Origin: Endozoicomonas gorgoniicola
Lineage (GTDB): Bacteria > Pseudomonadota > Gammaproteobacteria > Pseudomonadales > Endozoicomonadaceae
Assembly (NCBI RefSeq): GCF_025562715.2
Contig: NZ_JAPFCC010000001.1
Span: 824,501 to 888,500, forward strand
Direction of reading: 5' to 3'
DNA length: 64,000 bases
Below, in pieces: positions 44,501-55,900 of the stretch. The notes below the pieces were generated by a model. That model was not told the DNA's origin, did no database searches, and saw only the letters and a list, made by a program, of their open reading frames with translations. The first letter of the stretch is position 1. Each line of letters opens with the position of its first letter. The position numbers and the translations under genes were made by a program.

Positions 44501-44897
44501 TATTTCCAATAACATCAAGGCAGAATTGGCTCATAGCTATGACGAAGCGAAAGATCGGGAAAAAGAAGCCTTCGACCGTCGTATTAAAGAGGTTCAGAGC
44601 CTTAAAGGTGCCCAGAGCATTGAAAAACTGAAACGGGAAATTGAAGAAGAGCGCAGCCAGTCAGCACTCCAGCTGGACATGCTGGAAGACGCCAATGCCG
44701 AGGCGGAAAAACGCCTGCGGGATCTGGAAGATGAGCTTAAACGACGACAGAACCAGTTTGGCGATTTGCTCGACCGGCTGAAAAGTGAGAAAGAGCGAAT
44801 ATTGAAACAAGTGCTTCCCCAGCGTTTCCGTTTACGGGGTGAGGCTCAGGTATTTCCCGTCACCATCGAGATTCGTCTGCCGGAGGCTCGCTCATGA
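41592..44897 (+). CDS. SNF2/RapA-type helicase, DrmD-like
   Basis: The first gene of the defence operon encodes 1101 residues. SF2 motifs are complete: Walker A DDVGLGKTIEAG near residue 164, DEAH (IVDEAHNL) near 278, FLTATPHNG near 313, then motif V ATDAASEGLNLQ near 616 and motif VI RLEQRNGRIDRHGQSRD near 640. The C-terminal ~200 residues are coiled coil (KEAFDRRIKEVQSLKGAQSI and on). Size, layout and the methylase downstream match DrmD of class 1 DISARM. The start is uncertain (TTG 41592, or TTG 41626 with AAGGA upstream). Likely role: ATP-driven translocation on invading DNA. The stop overlaps the methylase ATG. Confidence 0.85.
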   Translation: MWLICIKDPQTLSIDTAHSASIPRVGMLATVRNRRGVISAVESISEGRASSQLHLVTVEFSDAEGDAQESLLWERERSPVVLEPNALPRIDAEAPMVMGEFMALQRATRWSALTPFLSAHSLEKRSEPVPTAPVYGAVSVDDFQMVPLARAMRMPRVSLLLADDVGLGKTIEAGLILAELIRTRRIRRVLIITPASLRTQWQQEMDEKFSLGFDVVDKAFTHKLQKEMGLDANPWRALPRIITSYHYLRQPDVLEQFIANCEASRGQGHAQLPWDLLIVDEAHNLMPANYGEDSDLARMLRTLTPYFEHRLFLTATPHNGHTRCFSGLLEQLDPVRFTKTPGFTEKERGMIGDVLIRRLKSEINEQDKSAGRVPRFAKRHLEPLPLYMPRDEKQLAEAVRCFCGSLKKMIQAEPKARMVLNFAIEVLRKRLLSSPVTFADSWLRFKLGLEDSEALQASEVMAARRSIEEDIDDDLERESRGQHAAQVIGGWIHPHVHGLQKEIDAIDAALEALGLNQLPVVCCTPVSDSRFDRLLEMVNKELRNAEQWQQDERLIIFTEYKTTLDYLVNRLTDCFGADEGAIAQLYGGMSDDEREVIKRAFNDPASPVKILVATDAASEGLNLQHTARLLIHYEIPWNPSRLEQRNGRIDRHGQSRDVSIYHFTSDDDADLSFVARVLSKVNDIREDLGSVGELFDAAFQRRMLELNEDQEVLASLELQIQGRRGAADDARVQTEESGEAEKEQLLQLMADLDLSPQTLVETLSVAMELGAPGKVLDGPDTLGRMRLKTPLPSRWQSVVDDGLRLPAHKGIAGAMPWVVFDNQFFIKHVNGRPVFQPSADTVLLHLGHPLFRHALNAFARLRFPSGQTEFQPPSRWLVTRGKVPEGSDALILLTVEELAINELRETFHHWTRTLALPVSGEALGASLTYENPTYGGRVAVNDSLDVERARDLWDGVEQDVKGFITAFRERISNNIKAELAHSYDEAKDREKEAFDRRIKEVQSLKGAQSIEKLKREIEEERSQSALQLDMLEDANAEAEKRLRDLEDELKRRQNQFGDLLDRLKSEKERILKQVLPQRFRLRGEAQVFPVTIEIRLPEARS

Positions 44898-47800
44898 GTA
44901 CATTGAATGAAGTCTGGGCCTCCCTTAACCATGGTGGTCTGTTACTGTCGGCAACCCAGCTGGCGAACAAGGCGTATTTTCCCGATAACTTGCCTGAGCT
45001 GCCTGCATGGCAGGTAGAAAAACTTCGTCGTGCGTTAACGGCGTTTGACGGCACCAATGAAACCCTTGCGCCGCTGCTGGATTATCTGTTGCAGAACTTC
45101 ACCGGCCTGCCCGCTGATGAATGGCAAAAGGCTCAGTTTGTGGAGAGCCGCTGGGCGATTCGCAGTTTTACCGGCGTACAGGTCAAGCCCCGCCGTTTAT
45201 GGGTTGGCCCAACTGGTGAAGCCTTTCCGGTGTTTGTACCGGAAGAGGGGGCTTCCCGTCAGTTTTCCGGTCGTCTGGGCGTAGGTCGTTCCCGGGTTCT
45301 TCTGGGGCGGGTGTTGGAGTGGTTGCGTAAGCAACGACAGCCTCTGGCGCTGGTCACTAATGGACGACAATGGCGGCTGGTCTACGCCGGTCAGGATTAC
45401 GACGCCTGGTGTGAGTGGGACATCGACCTCTGGTTTGTCGAAGGACAGCCCGGTCCTCAGCCCTTGGCGTGGCGTTACCTGCTGAACCGGGACAACCTGC
45501 TGGTGGAAGATGGCCAGAACCGGTTGCAGAAAGCCATCAGTGCCTCCCGTAAAGGACAGGCGGAACTCTCCAGTGTGCTGGGTGAACGGGTTCGCCAGGG
45601 CGTTGAAGAGCTGATTACCGCTTCCCATGCTGCCATTGAAGCCGCCCAGAAAGCCGGAACGGCACCCGCTTTCAATGACCTGTACGTGGCCGGTTCCCGC
45701 ATCATCATGCGCTGTATTATCACCCTGTTTGCCGAGGCTCGTGGACTGCTGCCGGTGGACAATGGCATCTATCAGCAAACCTACGGCCTCGAAGGGTTGC
45801 GTCAGCAGCTGGATCGCCGGGCCGGAGGGCGAGGCAATGATCGTCTGAGCCGCAGTTTCAGTGCCTGGCCCCGGATGATTGGCCTGTTTAACCTGATCCA
45901 TAGTGGCTCCGCCCACCCCAGCCTGACCGTACCGGAATACGGTGGTGCCCTGTTCCAGCCGGGTGATGGCGACAGTGAGGACGGCATCTCCCGGGCGCTG
46001 GCACTGCTGGAAAGCGCCGCCAACATGATCTCCGACAGTCAGGTTAACCAGCTTCTGCGGCTGTTGACCCGCACCCGCATGAAAGTGCGCCACGGCAAGG
46101 CCAGCCGCTGGGTGGATGCGCCGGTGGATTTCTCCACCCTGTCCTCCGAGTACATCGGTATCCTTTATGAAGGCTTGCTGGACTTTGAGCTGAAGCAGGC
46201 GAAAGCCAATGACCCAGTGATTTTTCTTGGCATAGGCAACCAGCCTGCGCTGCCGCTGTCGCAACTGGAAGCCATGAGCGATAAAAGCATCAAGCAACTG
46301 TTTGAGGCGCTGAAGAAAGACGCCAGCCAATCCGTTGAGGCTGACGAAGAGGCTGGTGAGGAAGCTGTTGAGAAGAGCAACGAGGCTGAACCGCCTGCTG
46401 GCGAGTCGGAACCGGCAGCGGAAGAAACTGCGGAGACCGAATCCTCCGATGATGAGCTGCGACTGAGTGACGCAGACCAGCATCGGGCTGAGGCCTGGCT
46501 GGCCAAGGCGGCAACACTGGCCAGGCTGGTGAAAAAGCCCAGGGGGAAAAGTGCAGCTGCCAGCGCCAAGCAGGCGCAGGCACTGGAGCGTGCGATCAGG
46601 CAATTGTGCGTCAAACAGATTGCGCCGAGGCAGTTTTACCTGGTGCGCTGGGGCGGCACCCGGAAAGGGGCAGGCACCTTTTATACCCGTCCGCAACTGG
46701 CAGCGCCCACCGTTCGTCGCACCTTGCAGCCGCTGGCTTACGATGCGGTCCGGACTGAGACCGACGCTCGCACCGGGCTGGACAACGTCCTTGAGTGGGC
46801 GCCGAAAACGCCGGAAGCCATTCTCGCCCTGAAAGTCTGTGACCCGGCCATGGGTTCCGGCTCGTTTCTGGCGGGCGCATTGCGCTACCTTACCGACGCG
46901 CTGGTGGAATCCCTTTACCATCACAAGATGCTGGAGCGGGCAGCCGATGGCAGCGTACCCCGTATGGCCGATGGGCAGCTGACCACCCTGCTCAGTGACG
47001 AAGTCGCCAAACTCAAGCCCACGGATACGCATTTTGAAGAGAGCCTGCGGGCGCAGCTGAAGCGCCATATTGTTGAGCGTTGTCTCTATGGCGTCGACCT
47101 TGACCCGCTAGCCGTGGAGCTGGGGCGGATGGCGCTTTGGGTAGAGACCATGGACCGGGACCTGCCCTTTGGCTTTCTTGACCATAAGCTCAAGGTGGGC
47201 AATGCCCTGGTAGGCACCTGGTTTGACTGCTTCCGCCACTACCCGGCCATGGCCTGGCAACGGGAGGGGGGCGACAAGGACTACCAGAAAGACAAGCCCG
47301 ACCAGATGATTAACCATTTCTATGTCGTCAGCGAAGGCAAAAGCCGGGGCAAGAAAAAGGGCGATGTGTTTACCGACGCCATTAAAGCCCAGGCAAAGGC
47401 TGTGCCGGGTCAGCTGGTGGCGCTGGTGAAACAGCAGCAGGATTCCCTGACCACCACCCTGGACGTGGACAACATTCATAAAGAACTGTTCAAGGTGTTT
47501 CGCAAGCTGCACCGGCTGCCGGTACACCAGAGTGACAAACGGGCAAAGCTCTACCAGGAACAGGTACTGAACAACCCCCATTACCACGCCGTTAAAAAGC
47601 GGATGGATTTGTGGTGCGCCCTCTGGTTCTGGCCCGGCGAGCAGATTGAGCTGGCACCTCTGCCACGGGACTTTACCCAGCCCGGTGAGCAGGCGTTAGC
47701 GATTGCCTCGGCGGTGGCGCGGGAGAAACGCTTTTTTCACTGGGAGCTGGAGTTTCCTGATGTGTTCACCAGCCAGCAAAACGGGTTTGACGCCGTGCTG

Positions 47801-49963
47801 GGGAACCCGCCCTGGGAAATTCAGAAGCCCAACTCAAAAGAGTTTTTCTCTAACCACGACCCGTTATACCGGGCGTATGGCAAGCAGGAGGCGCTGGCAA
47901 AACAACAGGAATATTTTCAGGCAACGCCAAAGCTGGAGCACCGCTGGATTGGCTATAACGCCAACCTGAAAGGGCTGTCGAACTGGGCGAAATTCGTGGG
48001 GCAGCCTTTTGGCGACCGGGTGACCACCGACAGTAAGAACAAAAAAAAGCACGACCTGAACCTGGGCGGGCGAAGCCGGGACAGCTTCAAACTCTCCGAG
48101 GCGCTTCATAAACAGTGGCAAAAGCAACGATGTAAACACAAAGGCTTTGCCGATAGTGCGCATCCGTTTGTGCATCAGGGTTCCGCCGACCTGAATACCT
48201 ACAAGCTGTTTCTGGAACTGAGCCATGCCCTGATGCACCAGCAGGGGCGGCTGGGCATGATTGTGCCCAGCGGTATCTACACCGATAAAGGCACTACCCA
48301 GCTTCGGGAGCTGTTTCTGAACCGGTGTGACTGGCAGTGGCTGTTTGGCTTTGAGAACCGTGAAGGCATTTTTGATATTCATCGGTCGTTTAAATTCTGC
48401 CCGCTGATTATCCATAAAGGCGGTGAGACCCGGGCGATTCGCACCGCCTTTATGCACCGCAATGTGGACGACTGGGAACGGGCGGAACAATGGACACTGG
48501 CTTACCCACGGGAGCGGGTGCTGGAGTTTTCCCCCTATTCCAAGGCGATTCTGGAGATTCGCAGCGAGCGGGACTTGCAGGTGTTGCAGAAAATCTACGC
48601 CAATGGCGTGCTGCTGGGGGATAAGAGCGAGCAGGGCTGGGGGATCAAATATGCCCGTGAGTTTGATATGACCAATGACTCCAAACTCTTTCCCTCCCGC
48701 CCCAAATGGGAGGCGAAAGGGTATGTGCCCGATGAGTATGGCCACTGGCTGAAAGGGGCGTGGTTTGATTATGACGGGCCGAAGCACATTCTGGAGCGGG
48801 AAGCGGGGCTGGTGTTGTCCCGGGATGGGTCGCAGGCGATGGCTGTTGAAGCTATTGAGGATGTGGCTTTGCCGCTCTATGAAGGGCGGATGATTGGACA
48901 GTTTGACTTCAGTGAAAAGGGCTGGGTCAGTGGTAAAGCTAGATCTGCTGTATGGAGAGAAATAGCAGAAACCAATAAGCAACTAGAACCACAATATTTG
49001 ATGGGTTTGAATGATTATGAAGATAAGTCTAAATCAGGTATTAACTCACTAAAATTGTCGTTTATGGACGTTACATCTGCAACTAATGCTCGAACAATGA
49101 TAGCCTCTGTAGTAGGGGCGTTTCCATGCAATCATAAAACGCCGACCCTGACAGAAGTTGGCATGAACGCTTTGGATGTTGCCTCACTTGTTGGGATTTT
49201 AAATTCGACAGTATACGATTTTACCTTACGGTTACGATTAGGAGGGCAATCATTAATATGGGGTGCGCTGGAAGAAACGCCTGTAATTGGTCGTTCTAAA
49301 TTAGCCAAAGTGGTCGCTTTGTTAGTTGGTGATCTTAACTTAATTCATACACTATTTTCAGCTGGTTATTGGACTTCAATAAGAACAAGAAATAAATCGT
49401 GGCGGTATTGCTGGGCTGTAACACCGCACGAGAAAGTACGGATCAGAGCATTATTAGATGCAATGGTTGCATACGGTACTAACCTCTCGTTTGAAGATTT
49501 TTACTCTGTGCTCTCCGGAGTTGATTTTCCCGTTAAATGGTTCTCTGAGAAAGAGCGAGTGAAAGGGCTAAACCCCAAAGGCTTCTGGCGCATCGACAAA
49601 GACAAAGACCCCGAACTGCGCCACACGGTTCTCTCCCTAATCGCCTTCCACGATTTGCAGGAAAAAGGGCTGGACGCTTTCCTCGCCCAGAATAACGGCG
49701 AGGGCTGGATGATTCCCGACACCCTGCGTCTTGCCGACTACGGCCTTGGCCATGACGACCGGGCGCAGGCACATCAGCCGGTGGCGGCTCGCCTTGGCCC
49801 AAGGTTCTACGACTGGCAGCTGAATGAAGACGTGGAGCGTAGCTGGCAGGAGTGCGAGGCGCACGCAGCCCTTATTCGCCAGATTGTACCGCTGGGTAAT
49901 GCTATCTCAAAAGACGACGATAACAGTACATCAAAACAGAATGAGCAGGGAGCCCTTTTCTGA
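44894..49963 (+). CDS. Eco57I-like N6-adenine methylase, DrmMI-like, 1689 aa
   Basis: This very large class I methyltransferase has a long N-terminal helical region, an acidic low-complexity linker (about residues 480-520), the SAM-binding motif VCDPAMGSGSFLAGAL near residue 650 and the catalytic NPPW (LGNPPWEIQ) near residue 971. A C-terminal target-recognition part follows. It would mark self DNA for the surrounding system. It is coupled to the SNF2 gene (ATGA) and to the next helicase (TGATG). Residues ~1350-1540 (48940-49520) are encoded by visibly AT-richer DNA than either side, consistent with exchange of the recognition domain. Both catalytic motifs are intact. Confidence 0.88.
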   Translation: MSTLNEVWASLNHGGLLLSATQLANKAYFPDNLPELPAWQVEKLRRALTAFDGTNETLAPLLDYLLQNFTGLPADEWQKAQFVESRWAIRSFTGVQVKPRRLWVGPTGEAFPVFVPEEGASRQFSGRLGVGRSRVLLGRVLEWLRKQRQPLALVTNGRQWRLVYAGQDYDAWCEWDIDLWFVEGQPGPQPLAWRYLLNRDNLLVEDGQNRLQKAISASRKGQAELSSVLGERVRQGVEELITASHAAIEAAQKAGTAPAFNDLYVAGSRIIMRCIITLFAEARGLLPVDNGIYQQTYGLEGLRQQLDRRAGGRGNDRLSRSFSAWPRMIGLFNLIHSGSAHPSLTVPEYGGALFQPGDGDSEDGISRALALLESAANMISDSQVNQLLRLLTRTRMKVRHGKASRWVDAPVDFSTLSSEYIGILYEGLLDFELKQAKANDPVIFLGIGNQPALPLSQLEAMSDKSIKQLFEALKKDASQSVEADEEAGEEAVEKSNEAEPPAGESEPAAEETAETESSDDELRLSDADQHRAEAWLAKAATLARLVKKPRGKSAAASAKQAQALERAIRQLCVKQIAPRQFYLVRWGGTRKGAGTFYTRPQLAAPTVRRTLQPLAYDAVRTETDARTGLDNVLEWAPKTPEAILALKVCDPAMGSGSFLAGALRYLTDALVESLYHHKMLERAADGSVPRMADGQLTTLLSDEVAKLKPTDTHFEESLRAQLKRHIVERCLYGVDLDPLAVELGRMALWVETMDRDLPFGFLDHKLKVGNALVGTWFDCFRHYPAMAWQREGGDKDYQKDKPDQMINHFYVVSEGKSRGKKKGDVFTDAIKAQAKAVPGQLVALVKQQQDSLTTTLDVDNIHKELFKVFRKLHRLPVHQSDKRAKLYQEQVLNNPHYHAVKKRMDLWCALWFWPGEQIELAPLPRDFTQPGEQALAIASAVAREKRFFHWELEFPDVFTSQQNGFDAVLGNPPWEIQKPNSKEFFSNHDPLYRAYGKQEALAKQQEYFQATPKLEHRWIGYNANLKGLSNWAKFVGQPFGDRVTTDSKNKKKHDLNLGGRSRDSFKLSEALHKQWQKQRCKHKGFADSAHPFVHQGSADLNTYKLFLELSHALMHQQGRLGMIVPSGIYTDKGTTQLRELFLNRCDWQWLFGFENREGIFDIHRSFKFCPLIIHKGGETRAIRTAFMHRNVDDWERAEQWTLAYPRERVLEFSPYSKAILEIRSERDLQVLQKIYANGVLLGDKSEQGWGIKYAREFDMTNDSKLFPSRPKWEAKGYVPDEYGHWLKGAWFDYDGPKHILEREAGLVLSRDGSQAMAVEAIEDVALPLYEGRMIGQFDFSEKGWVSGKARSAVWREIAETNKQLEPQYLMGLNDYEDKSKSGINSLKLSFMDVTSATNARTMIASVVGAFPCNHKTPTLTEVGMNALDVASLVGILNSTVYDFTLRLRLGGQSLIWGALEETPVIGRSKLAKVVALLVGDLNLIHTLFSAGYWTSIRTRNKSWRYCWAVTPHEKVRIRALLDAMVAYGTNLSFEDFYSVLSGVDFPVKWFSEKERVKGLNPKGFWRIDKDKDPELRHTVLSLIAFHDLQEKGLDAFLAQNNGEGWMIPDTLRLADYGLGHDDRAQAHQPVAARLGPRFYDWQLNEDVERSWQECEAHAALIRQIVPLGNAISKDDDNSTSKQNEQGALF

Positions 49964-52900
49964 TGTTGAACCCCATTACCTATACCGAGCAGGTGGTCAG
50001 TGACTTCTTGCGCTACCAGCTCAGCACCTACGCCTTTGCCGACAATAACCTCTACCAGCAGATGCGGGCGCAGCTTAGCCTGGAACAGACCCGGGATACG
50101 CCGCTGTTGCAGGGACCCTATATTTCCCTGTCCCGCACCTTTTTGAAGGGCGCCACCATTGACCAGTTAATTGCCGAGGGCATTCTTCACCCCCATATCA
50201 AAGAACGTTCCTACCCGGAGGCCTACGCCCACCAGGAACAGGCTTTCCGGTCTATCCATAACAAAAAGACGACGCTGGTGGCGACGGGTACGGGCTCGGG
50301 CAAAACCGAGTCGTTCCTGTTGCCGATCATCAGCCGCTGTCTGCAACTCAGGGATGATGAGGCCGATGCCGGAATTACGGCAGTGATCGTCTACCCCATG
50401 AACGCCCTGGCGGAAGACCAGCTTCAGCGGATGCGGGAGCTGCTGGTGGGTACTGGCATCAGCTTTGGCATGTACGTGGGCAAAACGCCCCAGCGGGAGT
50501 CCGACGTCAATGGTGTCCGGCTCCCGGCGGGCAGCACGGTGGTGGATTATCGAAACAAGCTGGATGAGATGCGCCATCAGAAAGTGGATGTGGCATTGCA
50601 TCCTGCCGAAGAGCGGGTCAGCCGGGAATCCATGCGAACCCCCGGCCAGCAACCCCGCATTCTGCTCACCAATGTTAAGCAGCTGGAACTGCTGCTGACC
50701 CGCCAGCAAGACCTGGAGCTGTTCGATAACGCCCGGCTGGAATTCATGGTGTTTGACGAGGCTCACACCTTTACCGGCGCAGGTGGCGCAGAAACCGCCT
50801 GCCTGATTCGCCGTCTGCGGGCTTACTGTGGCAAGGATGAACACAGCACCGTCTGCATCGCCACCTCCGCCACCATTGCCGACCCTCGCAAAGGGCCGGA
50901 AGCAGGACGTGAGTTCGCCAGCCGTTTTTTCGGGGTAGACGGCGATAACGTGGAGCTGGTGGGCGAGGCTTATGAAGACGATATATGGGGGGAACCCAGA
51001 ACCGTCAGCGCCCCCTTTACCGGCGACCAGACTGTGCAGCTGCAAACGGTGCTGGGGCTGCTGAGCCAGTTGGAGAAACCCGATGTCAGCGATGCGGATT
51101 TTCAGACGTTCAGGCTCTGGTTCCAGAGCGTCAGTGGTCGTTCTGTCTCCGGTAAACTATCCGGCAATAACTGGCGGGAAACCCTGAATCACTGGCTTAG
51201 CCACAATGAGGTGGTTTACCAGATTGCCGGGGCGTTGCGTAAACCCAGGGCGTTGCAGAGTTTGCTTGAAGACCTGAGTGACGTCCTTGGGCGTCCAATT
51301 ACCGAAGAGGAAATTCTGATCTGGCTGGCGCTTGGAGCTGCCGCCCGTAATGGTGAGCGACCGCTGTTGCGCCCGGTGGTGCATGGCTTTGTCCGTGGCA
51401 TTGGCGGGGCGGTGGTGACTTTTCCCGATGATGGCCTGTCTGCCCGCCTGAGTTTGTCGGCAGAAGAAGCGGCGAAGCTTGACCCTGACCTGAAAGCCTT
51501 TCCGGTGTCCAGTTGCACCACTTGCGGCCAGCACTATTTTGAGCATGGGCTTGAGGATTTTGACTTTACGGGCGAATCCCCCGGTGGTGGTTCTGCCGAA
51601 GGCAAGGGGCGAGCCTGGCGGGGAGCGGAAATTCTGCATGGTGGGGTGCGTGCCCTGTCCCTCGACCATCAGGTGGGGCGGGAAGAGGATGACCCGACCC
51701 GGACGGAATCGCTGTTTGTTTGCCGCTACTGCGGTACAGCCCATGACCAGAAGGTTAACGAGTGTGTGGGGTGTGGGCGGGATAAGGCGTTCAAGTCCCT
51801 CCATTTTGTCCAACAGAAAGAAGAGCATATCGGGCATCTGACCCGCTGTGTTTCCTGCGGTGCCCATGGACGACGGCTGAGTGGTCAGTACCGTGAACCG
51901 GGCAGACCGGTTCGGGCAACGGCGGTGGCGGATGTCCACGTACTGGCCCAGAGCATGATTCACCGGGCAGAACGGCGGCGGTTGCTGGTGTTTGCGGATA
52001 ACCGGCAGGACGCCGCCTTCCAGGCGGGCTGGATGCAGGATCGTTCCCGCCGTTATCGTTTGCGGGAGCTGATTTATAAGAAATTGCGGGAAGGCGCGGT
52101 TTCTGTCAGTGACCTGACATTATGGATGGACCGTTATCTGGATGCGGATGATGAACTGTCCAGGGCGTTAATTCCCGAGGTCTGGCGGGTGGAGCCCAAG
52201 GCTAAGGCGGGTCAGGCTCACGGGGAGGAGCGCAAGTGGTTCCTGCGGGTGCAGATCATCCGGGAAATTACCCAGGGTGCCAGACAGACTATCGGCCTTG
52301 AGCCTCTTGGACGCCTGAAGATTCAGTATCAGGGATTGAACCCGGAGCTGCCGGTGATTCTGAAATGGGCAAACCGGCTTGGATGCAAGGCAGAGCAATT
52401 GGCTGAGGGTATTGCCTCACTGTTGGATGCCGCCCGTTCCCGGCGGATGGTGTATGACCCGGTAACGAAAGCCTGGTCAAAGTTCTGGCTGGACGGTGAT
52501 CCGCTGGTACAGAAAGGCTATATCCCGGTGATGCGGGACGTGCCTTCCGGCCTGGTACTGCAACGGGATGGTCAGCACGATGAAAACCGGATCAAACAGT
52601 GGCTCAGCAGCCATCGCACCGTCGCCAAACAGGCGATTGCCAACTGGGGTGTGGCTCCAGATGACACTGAAGCGTTTTTGCGGGATATCTGGCAACTGTG
52701 TACGAAGGAGTTGGAGTTGCTGGTATCTGTCCAGCTGTTAGGTGGACGGGGCAATAACCTGCCTGGTTGTTATGGCAGTACACAGGTTCATGTGGATCAC
52801 CTGCTGCTGGTTCCCGCTACGGGTATGTACCGTTGCACCACCTGTCGCCGCCTGCACAGCCGAACCAACCCTGCGGATGCCTGCATGGCCTGGAACTGTA

Positions 52901-55900
52901 AAGGCAAGCTGGTTTATGAAGCAGAAAACCCCGATAACTATGACTTGCTCCTGCTGGATCAGGAGTTTTCCATGTTGCGGGCAAAGGAGCACTCAGCTCA
53001 GATTCCGGGACCGGAAAGAGAGCGTATAGAGAACGCTTTCAAAGGTGATAATGAGCGCATTAACACTCTGGTGTGTACGCCTACCCTGGAGATGGGGGTG
53101 AATATTGGTGCCCTGGATGCGGTGTTGATGCGTAACGTACCACCACTGCCTGCTAACTACTGGCAGCGTGCGGGGCGTGCCGGGCGACAGTTTCGGATGG
53201 CTCTTGACCTTACTTATGCCCGTGCTACCAGCCATGACCGGGCTTACTTCAACGAGCCGTTGAAAATGCTGGAGGGGCTGGTGGAGCCACCCAGTTTTAA
53301 CCTGCGTAATTCGGTGATGGTGGCGAAGCATGTTCATGCGACTTTGCTGACCACGTTGTTGAAAATGCTCAGAGCAGAAAATCTTCCGGTTCGTGAACAT
53401 GAATCACTAAAGGCCGCTCTGGCTAATTGTATGCCGTCCCAGATCAAGCCTTACCTGTTTACTGCTGAAGGTAACGTTCGTGATACACCGCTGCAAATAG
53501 ATGAACTGGCAGAACGCATAAAACAACACCGTGCCGCTTTGCTGGTGGCGGTTCAGGCTGCGTTTCGCCAGGGCTGGCCAGAGCTGGATAAAGAAGTAGT
53601 GGAAACGGATGCTCTTGAAGGAATTATTGACCAGTGCGCCTCTGAGTTACAGACAGTGATCGACCGGCTGTTCCAGCGGCTGAAATGGGCATTGACCCAA
53701 CTGGAACGATTGAGAAAAGTGGCGGCAGATCAGGGCAGTCTGAAACCGGATGAAGAAGCGCTGCGCTGGCGGTGTGAACGTTTGGTGAAAAAGCTGAAAG
53801 GTGAGACACGGCGTTCCCGTCAACAGGCGGAAGGTGTAGATGAAACCAATACGTATGGGGTGCTGGCAGCGGAAGGATTCCTGCCGGGATATGGACTGGA
53901 CACCGGCGCTGTTACCCTGACCCATGTTGCGCCTAAGTACAGTTCAAACCTGTCGGATTGGGAAATCCGCCGGAATACGGCACTGGCGGTTCGGGAGTAT
54001 GTGCCAGGCAACCTGATTTATGCCAATGCACACAAGTTTGTTCCTAAAACCTTTCACTTAGCGGCTGAAGAGCCCTTAGTGTTTTCAGTGGATGTGGCGG
54101 CGGAATCGGTTCAGGAAGCCGGTGCTTCAGGCTCGGGAAGTCAGGCTGCTTCCATGGGCATGACCTCAATTCCGGGAGTGACTGTGTGTGATGTGGATGC
54201 GCCCCACCATTCATACATTTCCGACGATGAGGATTATCGTTTCCAGATGCCGGTTGCGGTGTTTGGTCAGGATCAGGGGCGACATTCCGGCGGGAAAAAC
54301 TATGAATGGGGTAAGGTCGCCCTTCACCTTCGACATGGGATGCACTTGCGGCTGGTGAATGTCGGTGCCTCTGGCCGGGTTAAATCTGAGAACGTGCTGG
54401 GCTATCCGGTTTGTCGGGTGTGTGGAGCCAGTCGTTCGGCCATGAGTTCCCCTGCAGAGTTGGAAAAGTTTAATGAGCTTCATACCGAGCGTTGCGGTCG
54501 TCCGATTCAGAATATCAGTTTTTACGCTGAGGTAGTGGCTGATGCGCTGGTGATGCCAGACCTGCCTTGTCAGGAAGCAGCATACAGTGTGATGGAGTCC
54601 CTGCGGCAGGGTGCAGCAGAGGTTCTGGATATGGAGATGTCTGACCTGCAAGTACAGGTTCTGGGTAAGCCGGGCGTAGAGGATGTGGATGCACTGCTTT
54701 TTGACCCTATGCCCGGAGGTTCTGGATTGTTGGAGCAAATGCTCAATCATTGGCCAGACATTGTAGCGGCGGCTATCTCGCTTGTGGAGGATTGTCCTTC
54801 ACTCTGCGATACATCCTGCATTGACTGCCTGCAGCATTTTCGGAATTCGTTCTATCACGATAAATTGAATCGCCATACGGCACTGGACTATTTTCGGGAC
54901 TGGGGAAGTAATCTCCGCTTTGAGCATGAGATTGCACCAGTCTTGCCTGCTGACCAGAATCTCCAGAAACCGGGAAACTCTCCGGAGCAACAACTGGTGG
55001 CTTTGCTTAACGCTGCGGGTCTGACTCAGTTTGAAACGGAACGTCCGATAAGGTTGTCTGGAGGGTTTGACACTCGTCCGGATGTTTACTTCCATGAGCC
55101 AAATGACTTTTATGAAGGCGTCTGTATTTATCTGGATGGCATGAGTCAGCATCTGCATGGGAATGCCGGGACAGCCGCTCAGGACAGACTGATACGGGAT
55201 GAGCTGCGCAATACGGATTATGAAGTGGTAGAGATTCAATATCAGGAGTTGTTTGATAAAACTGCGATGCGCACTTATATGCGACGCATTGCCAAGGCAG
55301 TTATCAACCGGAGAAGAGCACAAGAGCTGGAAGCGGACGACAGTTGGTTTGATCGGGCAGAAACTAGCGTTTCCACAGGGCAACCCCCTGCCACTGGCAG
55401 TGTGATACCCCTGCCATTGGTTTCAGCGTCTGACAGTGGTTTTGAACCTTATGTTGACTGTGTGCCCCTGGTGGGGCTGAAAGCTGCGGCTGGCGGCTGG
55501 AGTGATGAGCAGGCTGGCATTGAGACTGTGGCGGATCACGCTGAACATTGGATCAGAATGGAGGGTGAACCTTTGTCAGAAGGCATGTTTGTGGCTCAGG
55601 TAGTCGGTCACTCCATGGAGCCTCAGATTCCAGCAGACAGCTACTGCCTTTTTCGTCCAGTTCCCGCTGGCACCAGGCAAAACCGTAAGTTGCTTATTCG
55701 GCATGCGGGTGTGGCTGATGAAGAAACCGGTGGCGAATATACGGTTAAGGTGTATTCCAGTGAAAAGACTGTTTCTGTTGATGACAGCTGGCAGCACACC
55801 CGAATCACCCTGATGCCCCTTAACCCGGACTATCAGCCCATAGTGCTTGAGCCGGATGAGGAAGGGGAAGTGCAGGCGATTGCCGAGTTTGTTCGTGTTA

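Noticed and set aside
45197..47068. 623-aa open frame on the minus strand
   Set aside because: Lies entirely antisense to the methylase gene in GC-rich sequence; the protein is low-quality and the plus-strand gene has clear motifs.
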